The notes under the pieces are model-generated. The model made no database searches and was not told where the DNA came from. It saw only the letters and a program-made list of their open reading frames with translations. Made by a program: the position numbers and the translations under genes. This document shows positions 1 through 7,741 of a DNA stretch of 64,000 bases, one piece after another; within the stretch, counting starts at the first letter, position 1, and the number at the start of each line of letters is the position of its first letter. Origin of the DNA: Azospirillum sp. (GTDB lineage: Bacteria > Pseudomonadota > Alphaproteobacteria > Azospirillales > Azospirillaceae); NCBI GenBank assembly GCA_027486405.1, contig JAIXPD010000049.1, positions 62,001 to 126,000 of the forward strand, given 5' to 3'.

Positions 1-352
1 CCGTCCCTTCCTGCTCGATGAAGGTGGTGGGGTAGCTGGTCAGCGTGTCGGTCTCCTTGTCCGCCATCCAGATGAAGCGCGCCGACAGCCGGGTGCCGAA
101 GCCGATTGCGCCCTTTTTGGCGAAATGGTAGCGCAGCAGCCCATCCGCCGTGGCAAAGCCGACGCAGGCCCCGGTCTGGCCCTGGTTGCTGACGGTCCAA
201 TCCGGGCTGCGCAGATCCACCGAGTCCGGCAGCGCGCTGGAGGACAGCGCCTGCACCGTCCCGGCGTCCAACGCCGCCTGCCAGGACCAATCCCGTTGCG
301 GCTCGCGGGAGGGAATGCAATTCAGCACGTAAGGAAGCGGTTGATCGGGCAT
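1..352 (-). CDS. Papain-like (C1 family) cysteine peptidase, partial
   Basis: The gene starts at 352 on the minus strand and runs off the left edge, so only about 117 N-terminal residues are seen. There is no signal peptide. Residues from about 41 read PDSVDLRSPDW followed by NQGQTGACVGFA. This is the C1 peptidase pattern: the propeptide/mature junction (P-x-x-V-D-L-R), the oxyanion-hole Gln (QGQ) and the catalytic Cys (GACVGFA). The later His and Asn lie outside the window. Bacterial proteins of this type act in the cytoplasm or as secreted or toxin-like proteases; nothing here decides which. It is transcribed away from the restriction-modification pair, with about 170 bases between the starts. 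The family call is fairly firm and the role is unknown. Confidence 0.7.
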   Translation of the reverse strand, partial: MPDQPLPYVLNCIPSREPQRDWSWQAALDAGTVQALSSSALPDSVDLRSPDWTVSNQGQTGACVGFATADGLLRYHFAKKGAIGFGTRLSARFIWMADKETDTLTSYPTTFIEQEGT

Positions 353-522
353 GGTCGGTGTCCGTTCTGCGGATGCGTCGCGTTGGGAATGGTTTGCCGA
401 TGAAACTCCCCCGATGGTTGATTCGATTCGCCGGGCTGTAAAGGGGGTGTGTGAGCGAGGGGGGCAGGGCTTGTCATTCAGACCCGCATCGGGCATCAAA
501 CCGGACACGATCCGAGGATGAG

Positions 523-1482
523 ATGAGCCGTTTCACATCGCTGGAAATCTGCGCCGGAGCCGGTGGGCAGGCGTTGGGGCTGGAGCGTGCCGGCTTCGAT
601 CACACCGCTTTGGTGGAAATCGAACCGGCGGCTTGCGCCACCCTGCGTCTGAACCGTCCGCATTGGAACGTCATTGAAGGCGATCTGCGGGCTTTCGATG
701 GCCGACCCTACAAGGGTGTGGACCTGTTGGCCGGCGGGGTTCCATGTCCGCCCTTTTCCAAGGCGGGCAAACAGCTTGGGGCCGATGATGAGCGTGATCT
801 GTTTCCGGAGGCGTTGCGGCTGGTCGATGAGATTCGCCCCCAAGCGGTGATGCTTGAAAATGTCCGGGGCCTGCTGGACGCCGTGTTCGAGGATTATCGG
901 ACCAAGGTGGAAAAGCAATTGGGGCAACTGGGCTACGCGCCTGGGTGGCGGTTGTTGAACGCATCGGATTTTGGTGTGTCGCAGCTTCGTCCCCGTGTGG
1001 TCTTTGTCGGGATTCGCAAGGATCGGGCGGAGCATTTTTCCTGGCCTGACCCAGTCAAAATTCAGCCGCCGACGGTTGGTGCGCTGCTGCACCCGCTGAT
1101 GGCGGCCAACGGGTGGCGCGGCGCGGATCGCTGGCGGGAACAGGCGGGCAGCATCGCGCCAACCTTGGTTGGTGGTTCCAAGAAACATGGCGGTCCGGAT
1201 CTGGGGCCGACGCGTGCCAAGCGGGCCTGGGCGGCGCTGGGGGTCGATGGCATGGGATTGTGGGACGACGCCCCGCCGCGCGACTTTGTCGGCATGCCCC
1301 GCCTGACCCCGCGCATGGCGGCGTTGATCCAGGGCTTTCCAGACGATTGGCGGTTCTCTGGCCGCAAAACGGCGGCTTATCGGCAGATCGGCAACGCCTT
1401 TCCGCCACCGGTGGCCGAAGCGGTGGCCCGACGGATCGGGGTGGCGCTGGCGGCGCGGTCTTCGCTGCGGGTGGCGTCATGA
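523..1482 (+). CDS. DNA (cytosine-5) methyltransferase, NgoMIV-type system
   Basis: This C5-cytosine methyltransferase (319 residues) should protect the recognition site of the endonuclease encoded directly after it. Visible motifs are I (LEICAGAGGQALGLERAGF, SAM binding), IV with the catalytic Cys (GGVPCPPFSKAG), VI (ENVRGLL), VIII (a QLRPR block) and X (RQIGNAFPPPVAEAVA). The variable target-recognition region lies between VIII and X. The ATG at 523 is chosen because GAGG lies 5 bases upstream and because motif I should begin within the first 15 residues; the frame is open from 451. Its stop overlaps the start of the endonuclease (ATGA), so the two are translationally coupled. The gene contains two copies of the predicted site GCCGGC (589 and 730). 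Specificity is inferred from the partner. Confidence 0.9.
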   Translation: MSRFTSLEICAGAGGQALGLERAGFDHTALVEIEPAACATLRLNRPHWNVIEGDLRAFDGRPYKGVDLLAGGVPCPPFSKAGKQLGADDERDLFPEALRLVDEIRPQAVMLENVRGLLDAVFEDYRTKVEKQLGQLGYAPGWRLLNASDFGVSQLRPRVVFVGIRKDRAEHFSWPDPVKIQPPTVGALLHPLMAANGWRGADRWREQAGSIAPTLVGGSKKHGGPDLGPTRAKRAWAALGVDGMGLWDDAPPRDFVGMPRLTPRMAALIQGFPDDWRFSGRKTAAYRQIGNAFPPPVAEAVARRIGVALAARSSLRVAS

Positions 1483-2333
1483 CGGTGTTCGCCGACGCCC
1501 GTCGGGCGTTTCACGCCGCGTTGCGGGAAACCACCCTCACCACCAACACGGCGGGCGTGGTCAGCAACGCGGACAAAGACAGCGCCATCAGCAAAGCGTT
1601 GGCCCGTGGCATCGCGGAGCGGCTGGATGCGCAAACCGTTGGTGAGCGGATCGCCGGACAAACCTCCGGCAACCAGTTTGAGGGTTTGTGCGCCGACTTT
1701 CTGCGCAACACGTTTCTGACTCTCGGGCATTTGCGCCCGGGGCGATGGGACGTGCGGCAGGTGTCCGGGCGCAACCGACTGGAAATCGCTCTTTATGAAC
1801 AATACGCCCATCTCATCGCCTTGAATCGCGCCGCGCGCCAGGATCCGGAATTGGCGGCAGCCTTGGGCAGCGATTACACGATCACTCCCGACATTGTTGT
1901 GGTGCGAGAGCCGGAGTCGGAGACCACGATCAACGCCCATGACCGTCTGGTGGATGAGCGCGTGGCGACCTTATCCAGCTTGCGCGCGGTCAATGGCGGG
2001 AAACCGTTGCTGCACGCCAGCGTGTCTTGCAAATGGACGATCCGCAGCGATCGGGCGCAGAACGCGCGTTCCGAAGCGCTCAATCTGGTTCGCAACCGCA
2101 AGGGACGCTTGCCCCATGTCGTGGTGACAACCGCCGAGCCATTGCCCAGCCGGTTGGCCTCCATCGCGTTGGGGACTGGGGACATCGATTGCGTCTATCA
2201 CTTCGCCTTGTACGAACTCCAGGAGGCGGTCGTTGACCTGGGGTACGACGACGCGGCGGAGATGTTGGCGATCATGGTCAACGGACGGCGTTTGAAAGAC
2301 ATTTCGGATCTGCCGCTCGATCTGGCCGTTTGA
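1479..2333 (+). CDS. NgoMIV-family type II restriction endonuclease
   Basis: This 284-residue protein matches the NgoMIV family (286 residues in the type member), tetrameric endonucleases that cut GCCGGC. The family active site as I recall it (Glu70, Asp140, Lys187, Glu201) has counterparts here at Glu68, Asp138 (TPDIVVV), Lys185 (SVSCKWTIRSDRAQN) and Glu199, a uniform shift of two residues, so the enzyme looks intact. The ATG at 1479 overlaps the methyltransferase stop, which couples synthesis of the toxic nuclease to the protective enzyme. Known: family fold and target. Inferred: this protein's target is GCCGGC. The pair is inserted between a peptidase gene and the flagellar flgFGAH operon, and no mobile-element ends are visible. 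Confidence 0.9.
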   Translation: MTVFADARRAFHAALRETTLTTNTAGVVSNADKDSAISKALARGIAERLDAQTVGERIAGQTSGNQFEGLCADFLRNTFLTLGHLRPGRWDVRQVSGRNRLEIALYEQYAHLIALNRAARQDPELAAALGSDYTITPDIVVVREPESETTINAHDRLVDERVATLSSLRAVNGGKPLLHASVSCKWTIRSDRAQNARSEALNLVRNRKGRLPHVVVTTAEPLPSRLASIALGTGDIDCVYHFALYELQEAVVDLGYDDAAEMLAIMVNGRRLKDISDLPLDLAV

Positions 2334-2403
2334 CCTTCCCACACCCCCGGCAGAATCCGCCCCGGCAGAAGACGCCACCCGGCAAGAATGACCCGGACAC
2401 GGC

Positions 2404-2439
2404 AAAGGGCCGGAGGGCGTCGCCGCCGTCCGGTCCTTT
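2404..2439. terminator. Hairpin between convergent restriction gene and flgH
   Basis: AAAGGGCCGGA (2404-2414) pairs with TCCGGTCCTTT (2429-2439) through one G-U pair, and an inner GGCG/CGCC stem closes a TCGC loop. It lies between two convergent genes, 71 bases after the endonuclease stop and 28 bases past the end of flgH. Short runs of three T in either direction make it a probable bidirectional terminator. Confidence 0.6.
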
Positions 2440-2466
2440 GGGGGTGATGGGGTGTGGAACCGTCGA

Positions 2467-3225
2467 TCAGAACGGCATGATGATGTCATAGAGCTGCTGG
2501 CCGTAGCGCGGCTGCTGCACGTCGGTGATCTGGCCGCGCCCGCCGTAGGAGATGCGGGCCTCGGCGATCTTTTCGTAGCTCAGGGTGTTCTGGGCGGTGA
2601 TGTCTTCGGGGCGGATCACGCCGGTGATTTGCAGGTCGCGCAGTTCATAGTTCACGCGGACCTCCTGGTGGCCTTGGATGACCAGATTGCCGTTCGGCAG
2701 GGTTTGCGTGACCAGCGCGGCGACCTTCAGCGCGATCTTTTCGTTGCGGTCCACCGACCCCTTGCCGTCGTTGGCGGTCGAGCTGGACATGTCGACCAGG
2801 CTGGAGGCCGAGGCCCCGGCGGGCAGGACGCGGTTCAGCGTCGCCCCTTCCAGGCCGAACAGGTTGGGCATCCCGGCCTTGTCGGAGTTGGCGCGCGACC
2901 GCTTGCTCTCGTTGGCCAGCTTGGCCTGATCGTCGATGGAGATGTTGATGGTCAGGATGTCGCCCACCTTGTTGGCGCGCTGGTCCTTGAAGAAGGCCTT
3001 GGCCCCGGTGCGCCACAGCGAATTCGGGTTGCGCTCCGTCGGCAGCGGGGTCGGCATCGGCAGGCTGACGGGCTGATAGCCGGTGCGGGCCTGCGGGTCC
3101 TGGATTTGCGACATTTCCGGGGTCTTGCCGATGTCGGCGATGCGCGAGGCGGCGTTGCAGGCGGTCAGCGACGCGGCGGCGGTGGCGATCAGGGCGAAGC
3201 GCAGGGCGGTGGTGATGGTCGACAT
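2467..3225 (-). CDS. flgH: Flagellar L-ring lipoprotein FlgH
   Basis: FlgH forms the outer-membrane L ring through which the flagellar rod passes. The N-terminus is a lipoprotein signal: a hydrophobic stretch then LTAC, with Cys23 as the lipidated residue. The body has the FlgH pattern SLW near residue 75, a VGDILTI block, and the C-terminal block ending GRGQITDVQQPRYGQQLYDIIMPF-like. The 252-residue length is normal. The ATG at 3225 is chosen: it follows GGAG by about 8 bases and places the lipobox correctly; an in-frame TTG lies 15 bases further upstream. It is last in flgF-flgG-flgA-flgH, 15 bases after flgA. The P-ring gene flgI, a usual neighbour, is not in the window. Confidence 0.95.
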   Translation of the reverse strand: MSTITTALRFALIATAAASLTACNAASRIADIGKTPEMSQIQDPQARTGYQPVSLPMPTPLPTERNPNSLWRTGAKAFFKDQRANKVGDILTINISIDDQAKLANESKRSRANSDKAGMPNLFGLEGATLNRVLPAGASASSLVDMSSSTANDGKGSVDRNEKIALKVAALVTQTLPNGNLVIQGHQEVRVNYELRDLQITGVIRPEDITAQNTLSYEKIAEARISYGGRGQITDVQQPRYGQQLYDIIMPF

Positions 3226-3240
3226 GGGAGCTTTCTCCAA

Positions 3241-3981
3241 TCAATTGGTGGCGATGCCGGGCTTTGCCACGGCGACCAGATTCGGGCCCGCGACCGTCGC
3301 TTCGACGATGCGGTTGGATTGGGTGTTGACGACGCGGATCACGTCGCCGCGACCGCCGTCCTGCAGCGCCTTGCCCTGGGTGCTGAGGGCCAGGACGCCG
3401 GTGTTCAGCGTGATGGTGACGAGCGCGCCCTTGTCCACCATGCGCGGCGATTGCAGATCGCGCAGACGGATGGGCTGGTTGGTGGGCACGCCGCGCTTGG
3501 GCGTCATGCCGATGAGTTGGGCGTCGGTGGCGGCGGTGTCGCTGCTGGTCTGGTCGGCGCGCACGTCCTGCCAATCGATGTCGGTCGGGCCGATCATGTC
3601 GCCGGGGACGATGCGGCGCACCAGAACCGGGACCTGCACCACGCCGAAGGCGCGGCCCGCGATGGGCAGGCGCACCACCGGGCGGGTGTTGGACACCACG
3701 ATTTCGGCAGCGAAACGACCCTGGACCGCGTTGTAGTAGAGGTTCTCGACCGCCAGGCCGCCAGCGCCCTGCGGGGCGCGCAGCTCGACCGCGCGGGTGT
3801 CGAGTTCCAGTTGCAGCCGCCCCACCGTCACCACGCGGGCCAGCGCGTCGGACAGCGCGGCCTCCACATGGGCAACGCCATAGACCACCGCCGGAGGCTC
3901 CAGCGCGGCGGCGGACGAGACGACGCCGGGGGCGGTCAGCAGGGCGGCACCGAGGAGGAGGATGGAGAGGGTGCGGGTCAT
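3241..3981 (-). CDS. flgA: Flagellar P-ring assembly chaperone FlgA
   Basis: FlgA is a periplasmic chaperone for assembly of the P ring around the rod. The protein (246 residues) starts with a cleavable signal peptide (hydrophobic residues 5-26, ending near ALE). It carries a SAF-type domain in its second half: PVLVRRIVPGDMIGPTDI, then GMTPKRGVPTNQPIRLRDL, then VDKGALVTI and a closing DVIRVVN strand. It lies between flgG and flgH in the same operon (39 and 15 bases). Length and domain order are normal for the family. Confidence 0.95.
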   Translation of the reverse strand: MTRTLSILLLGAALLTAPGVVSSAAALEPPAVVYGVAHVEAALSDALARVVTVGRLQLELDTRAVELRAPQGAGGLAVENLYYNAVQGRFAAEIVVSNTRPVVRLPIAGRAFGVVQVPVLVRRIVPGDMIGPTDIDWQDVRADQTSSDTAATDAQLIGMTPKRGVPTNQPIRLRDLQSPRMVDKGALVTITLNTGVLALSTQGKALQDGGRGDVIRVVNTQSNRIVEATVAGPNLVAVAKPGIATN

Positions 3982-4020
3982 GGCGGCGGTTCCTGGGGTG
4001 AGAGCGTTGCGGCGGCGGCG

Positions 4021-4806
4021 TTACTTCATCTGACCGGCTTGCTGCATCATCTCGTCGGTGGTCTTGATGACCTTGGAATTCATTTCGTAGGCGCGCTGGG
4101 CGGTGATCAGCGTCGTGATTTCCTGCACCACGTTGACGTTGGAGGTTTCCAACGCGCCCTGGGTCAGGCGGCCGAAGCCCGGCGCGCCGGGGTTGCCGGT
4201 CACGGACTGGCCCGAGGCGGCGGTTTCGAGGAACAGGTTGTCGCCGATGGCTTCCAGACCGGCGGCGTTGGCGAAGGTCGCCAACTGAAGCTGACCGACA
4301 TTCTGGGTCGCGGTCTGGCCGTCCAGCTTCACCATCACCTCGCCCGACGGGTTGATCGCCACATCGACGGCGTTGGTCGGGATGGTGATGTTCGGCTGCA
4401 CCGGATAGCCGTCGGCGGTGACGATCACGCCTTCGGGCGACAGCTTGAAGTTGCCAGCGCGGGTGTAGGAGGTGTCGCCGCTGGGCAGCGTCACCTGGAA
4501 GTAGCCCGAACCGTTGATGGCGACGTCCAGCTTGTTGTCGGTGATGGTCAGGTTGCCCTGTTCCAGCACGCGGGCCACGGCGGCGACGCGGACGCCCGCA
4601 CCCACCTGCACACCGGTCGGGACCACGGTCCCGGCGTCCGACGAGGTGGAGCCGATGCGGCGGAAGTTCTGGTACAGCAGGTCCTGGAACTCGGCGCGCT
4701 GCTTCTTGAAGCCGGTGGTCGTCGAGTTGGCGATGTTGTTGGAGATGGTTTCGACGTTCAGCTGCTGGGCGATCATGCCGGTGGCGCCGATGGCGAGGCT
4801 GCGCAT
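4021..4806 (-). CDS. flgG: Flagellar distal rod protein FlgG
   Basis: FlgG (261 residues) polymerises into the distal rod that crosses the periplasm inside the P and L rings. The N-terminus has the rod/hook signature (NVETISNNIANSTTTGFKK) and the C-terminus has the matching helix (NVNVVQEITTLITAQRAYEMNSKVI), the two coiled-coil arms that pack in the axial structure. The central GSGYFQVTLPSGDTSYTRAG block is typical. It is exported by the flagellar type III system, whose gate genes lie at 21-27 kb. It sits 31 bases downstream of flgF. Confidence 0.97.
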   Translation of the reverse strand: MRSLAIGATGMIAQQLNVETISNNIANSTTTGFKKQRAEFQDLLYQNFRRIGSTSSDAGTVVPTGVQVGAGVRVAAVARVLEQGNLTITDNKLDVAINGSGYFQVTLPSGDTSYTRAGNFKLSPEGVIVTADGYPVQPNITIPTNAVDVAINPSGEVMVKLDGQTATQNVGQLQLATFANAAGLEAIGDNLFLETAASGQSVTGNPGAPGFGRLTQGALETSNVNVVQEITTLITAQRAYEMNSKVIKTTDEMMQQAGQMK

Positions 4807-4837
4807 GGTGATGTTCCTCTTGTCTTGCGGTCGGCGA

Positions 4838-5560
4838 TCAGGCGCTGCGGCCCAGTTTCGTGATCATGTTGCGGATGCGGTCGCTTTCGTTCTCGATGAC
4901 CTTCTGCGCCGACATGTAGCTTCGCTGGATTTCGATCATCTGGGTCATCTCCACGACCGGCTTCACGTTTGAACCTTCTAGCAAACCCTGTGCCACTTTC
5001 GTGTCGGCCGGGGCGGGCTGGGGTTCCTCGTCGGAGACGTAGAGGCCGGAGCCGACCTCCGTCATCAGCTGCTCGTTCTTGAAGGTGACGATGCCGAGCT
5101 TGGCGACCTGGCCGAGTTCGGTGGACACCGTGCCGTCGCCGCTGACCTTCACGTCGGTGGTCCCGGCGGGCAGGGTGATCGGCTGGCCGTTGTCGGACAG
5201 CACCGGCAGGCCGCCGCCGTCCACGATCTGGCGCTGGTCGTTCATGCGGAAATTGCCGGCGCGGGTGTAACGGGGGCCGCTGGCGGTGTCGACGGTGAAG
5301 TATCCATGGCCGGTCAGGGCCAAATCCATCGGATTTCCGGTTTGCGTCATCGCGCCGACCGACAAATCACGGACCACGGCGCGGTCCTGGACGAAGCTGA
5401 CCTTTTCATGCATGCCCGGGCGTTCCATGAACTCCGTGAACAGCGTCCGCTGGTTCTTGTACCCCGTGGTGTTCATGTTCGCGATGTTGTTCGACGTCAC
5501 TTCGAGCTGCCGTTGCAGGGCCATCTGGCGCGACAGAGCGACGTAAATCGAATTTTCCAT
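4838..5560 (-). CDS. flgF: Flagellar proximal rod protein FlgF
   Basis: FlgF (240 residues) is a proximal rod subunit. It shares the rod/hook family N-terminal motif (EVTSNNIANMNTTGYKN), the central GHGYFTVDTASGPRYTRAGNF segment and the C-terminal helix (VVEMTQMIEIQRSYMSAQKVI). It is the first gene of flgF-flgG-flgA-flgH, and a sigma-54-like promoter lies about 60 bases upstream. The start at 5560 fits the family N-terminus (MENSIYVALSRQ). Confidence 0.96.
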   Translation of the reverse strand: MENSIYVALSRQMALQRQLEVTSNNIANMNTTGYKNQRTLFTEFMERPGMHEKVSFVQDRAVVRDLSVGAMTQTGNPMDLALTGHGYFTVDTASGPRYTRAGNFRMNDQRQIVDGGGLPVLSDNGQPITLPAGTTDVKVSGDGTVSTELGQVAKLGIVTFKNEQLMTEVGSGLYVSDEEPQPAPADTKVAQGLLEGSNVKPVVEMTQMIEIQRSYMSAQKVIENESDRIRNMITKLGRSA

Positions 5561-6105
5561 CTTGCGGCCTCATTCATCACACGGGGTCAGGCGGAACCGT
5601 CCGACCGGTGAAAAGGGTATTGCAGGAGGCGTGCCAACTTGCCCCCAGGTCGGTTGTTCGGTGGAATCCCGGCAAAGCGGGGGCGTTCCGGCCCAAGGGG
5701 GCAGGGGGTGCCGGGCAGAAACTGCCGGGGTGTGGCGACTCTTGCCGGGTTGGGCCGGGCAAAGTCGTCCCGTTCCCGCTCCACGCCGGGCGGCGTGCGG
5801 GTGTGGGCGGAGTCCGGGTGTCGCGGCGTGTCCACGGCGGCGCTTGGGCCAGGCGTTGCGGGGCAACGCATGGCCGGGGCGCACCGGGAGTCCGGGCGAC
5901 ACGGAGGTCCGTGACCCCGCACTCAAAAATCGTGCCGACTCGGGAAAGGCGTTGGAGAATCCACGCCTTCCTGTGATCTTGCGGGGGCTTGAAAGGAGTT
6001 GTTAACTATCCCGACGTAGGGTCGGATGGACTGGCGGGGACCGTCCCCGCGCGCGATCTCGCTCCAGGCGCGCCGCAAGCACGCCCCAGACACGTTCAGG
6101 ATTTC
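5561..6105. other. Divergent intergenic region between flgF and fliL
   Basis: These 545 bases separate two divergent flagellar units. The flgF side holds the sigma-54-like promoter at 5621-5636. I found no sigma-54 match facing fliL; a TGGC..TTGC arrangement near 5733 has the wrong spacing. Short open frames occur on both strands, but they show no family resemblance and no start signals, so I call no gene here. Confidence 0.6.
5621..5636 (-). promoter_or_regulatory. Sigma-54 (RpoN)-type promoter for flgFGAH
   Basis: Read on the minus strand the sequence is TGGCACGCCTCCTGCA. It matches the consensus TGGCACG-N4-TTGC at all positions except one T in the -12 element, with correct GG-N10-GC spacing. 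The -12 GC is 62 bases from the flgF start codon, which leaves a leader of about 50 bases. Sigma-54 with a FlbD-like activator drives rod and ring genes in several alphaproteobacteria; the activator gene is not in the window. Confidence 0.75.
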
Positions 6106-6633
6106 ATGGCCGAACACGACGCTGGCGAAAACGCGACCGATGGATTGCCGCGCAAGAAATTCAGCGGCAAGAAGCTGGTCCTCTTCGTCATTCTCCCGAT
6201 CGTGCTGCTGATTGGCGCAGGCGCGGGGGTGTTTTTCTCCGGCCTGCTGGACGGCCTGCTGGGCAAGAAGGAGGAGCACGCGGAAGAGGCCCACCCGCCC
6301 GAACCGGTCGGTCCCGACCCGCACGCGGCACCGATCTTCTACGATCTGCCCGACATGCTGGTGAACCTGAACAGCGCGGGCAAACGTCCGGCCTTTTTGA
6401 AGATCAAGATTTCGATCCAGGTGTCGAAGGGCGAGGATGTTCCGGCGATCGAGCATGTGTTGCCGCGCATCATCGACAATTTTCAGGTTTACCTGCGCGA
6501 GCTTCGGTTGGAAGATTTGCGGGGGTCGGCGGGCATGTACCGCCTGCGTCAGGAGTTGCTGTTGCGCATCACCGCCGCCGCGCATCCGGTGAAGGTGAAG
6601 GACGTGCTGTTCAAAGAGATGCTGGTCCAATAG
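6106..6633 (+). CDS. fliL: Flagellar basal-body protein FliL
   Basis: FliL is a single-pass inner-membrane protein that surrounds and supports the stator units. The 175-residue product has a short basic cytoplasmic N-terminus, one membrane segment (about residues 24-46) and a periplasmic domain containing the family stretch FYDLPDMLVNLNSAGKR and the C-terminal VKVKDVLFKEMLVQ-like end. The ATG at 6106, with AGGA just upstream, places the membrane segment normally; the frame is open further upstream. It is the first gene of fliL-fliM-DUF6468-motE. Two more FliL-like proteins are at 46579 and 56987. Confidence 0.93.
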   Translation: MAEHDAGENATDGLPRKKFSGKKLVLFVILPIVLLIGAGAGVFFSGLLDGLLGKKEEHAEEAHPPEPVGPDPHAAPIFYDLPDMLVNLNSAGKRPAFLKIKISIQVSKGEDVPAIEHVLPRIIDNFQVYLRELRLEDLRGSAGMYRLRQELLLRITAAAHPVKVKDVLFKEMLVQ

Positions 6634-6664
6634 GAACGGTGGGGTTGGTGCAGCGGGGCGTGTC

Positions 6665-7741
6665 ATGAGCGACACCGAACAACTGAGCGAGGAAGAACGC
6701 CTTGCCGCCGAATGGGCGGCGTTGGCGGAGGACAGCGGCGACGTCGGCGACATGGGCGGCGGCGGCGGGTCCACGCGCGTTCTGAACCAGGACGAAATCG
6801 ACAGCCTGCTGGGCTTCGACCAGGGCGGTGCCGGGGACGGGGAAAACTCCGGCATCATGGCGCTCGTCAACTCGGCGCTCGTCAATTACGAACGTCTGCC
6901 GATGTTGGAGATCGTTTTCGATCGCCTCGTCCGCATGATGTCCACATCCCTGCGCAATTTCACCTCCGACAACGTCGAAGTCAGCCTGGATCAAATCTCG
7001 TCGGTCCGTTTCGGCGATTACCTGAACTCGATCCCGCTGCCCGCCATGCTCTCGGTCTTCAAGGCGGAGGAGTGGGACAATTACGGCCTGATGGTCGTCG
7101 ATTCCGCGCTGATCTATTCCATCGTCGACGTGCTGCTGGGCGGTCGGCGCGGCACGGCGGCGATGCGCATCGAAGGCCGTCCCTACACCACCATCGAACG
7201 CAACCTTGTGGAACGCATGGTCCATGTGGTGCTGTCCGATCTGTCCGCCGCCTTTGATCCGCTGTCGCCCGTGACCTTCCGGTTCGACCGGTTGGAAACC
7301 AACCCGCGTTTCGCCACCATCGCGCGCCCCGCCAACGCGGCGGTGCTGGTCAAGCTGCGCATCGACATGGAGGATCGCGGCGGGCGTCTGGAGCTGATGA
7401 TCCCCTACGCCACGCTGGAGCCGGTTCGCGAACTGCTGCTCCAGATGTTCATGGGTGAAAAGTTCGGCCGTGACTCCATCTGGGAAACCCACTTGGCCTC
7501 GGAACTGATGGTGACGGACGTCGATCTGTCCGCCGTGCTGGACGAGGTGACGATGACTCTGCACGACGTGTTGAATTGGCGCGTCGGCACCCGCATCCTG
7601 TTGAACGCCACCCCCGACGGGGCCATTGAGCTGCGCTGTGGCGACGTGTCGATGTTCCAGGGGCGGATGGGCCGCAAGGGCGGGCACATCGCCGTGCGGC
7701 TGGAAAAGGAATTGCCCAAGCAGGAGGTCATGCGGCTGTGA
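6665..7741 (+). CDS. fliM: Flagellar motor switch protein FliM
   Basis: FliM (358 residues) is the middle C-ring protein; CheY-P binds its N-terminus and FliN its C-terminus. A conserved LNQDEIDSLLGF segment lies at about residues 40-51, downstream of an acidic leader. It is followed by the FliM core (ALVNYERLPMLEIVFDRLVRM, then the LLGGRRG region) and the C-terminal SpoA-like domain (GTRILLNATPDGAIELRCGDV). The 40 acidic and Gly-rich residues before the motif are longer than in enterobacteria. The start at 6665 lies 31 bases after fliL; the stop overlaps the GTG start of the next gene. Confidence 0.97.
   Translation: MSDTEQLSEEERLAAEWAALAEDSGDVGDMGGGGGSTRVLNQDEIDSLLGFDQGGAGDGENSGIMALVNSALVNYERLPMLEIVFDRLVRMMSTSLRNFTSDNVEVSLDQISSVRFGDYLNSIPLPAMLSVFKAEEWDNYGLMVVDSALIYSIVDVLLGGRRGTAAMRIEGRPYTTIERNLVERMVHVVLSDLSAAFDPLSPVTFRFDRLETNPRFATIARPANAAVLVKLRIDMEDRGGRLELMIPYATLEPVRELLLQMFMGEKFGRDSIWETHLASELMVTDVDLSAVLDEVTMTLHDVLNWRVGTRILLNATPDGAIELRCGDVSMFQGRMGRKGGHIAVRLEKELPKQEVMRL

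Noticed and set aside
2452..4863. An 803-codon open frame opposite flgH, flgA and flgG
   Set aside because: It is antisense to three clear flagellar genes and has a composition typical of a shadow frame.
5733..5746. Sigma-54-like TGGC..TTGC facing fliL
   Set aside because: The spacing between GG and GC is 8, not the required 10 bases.
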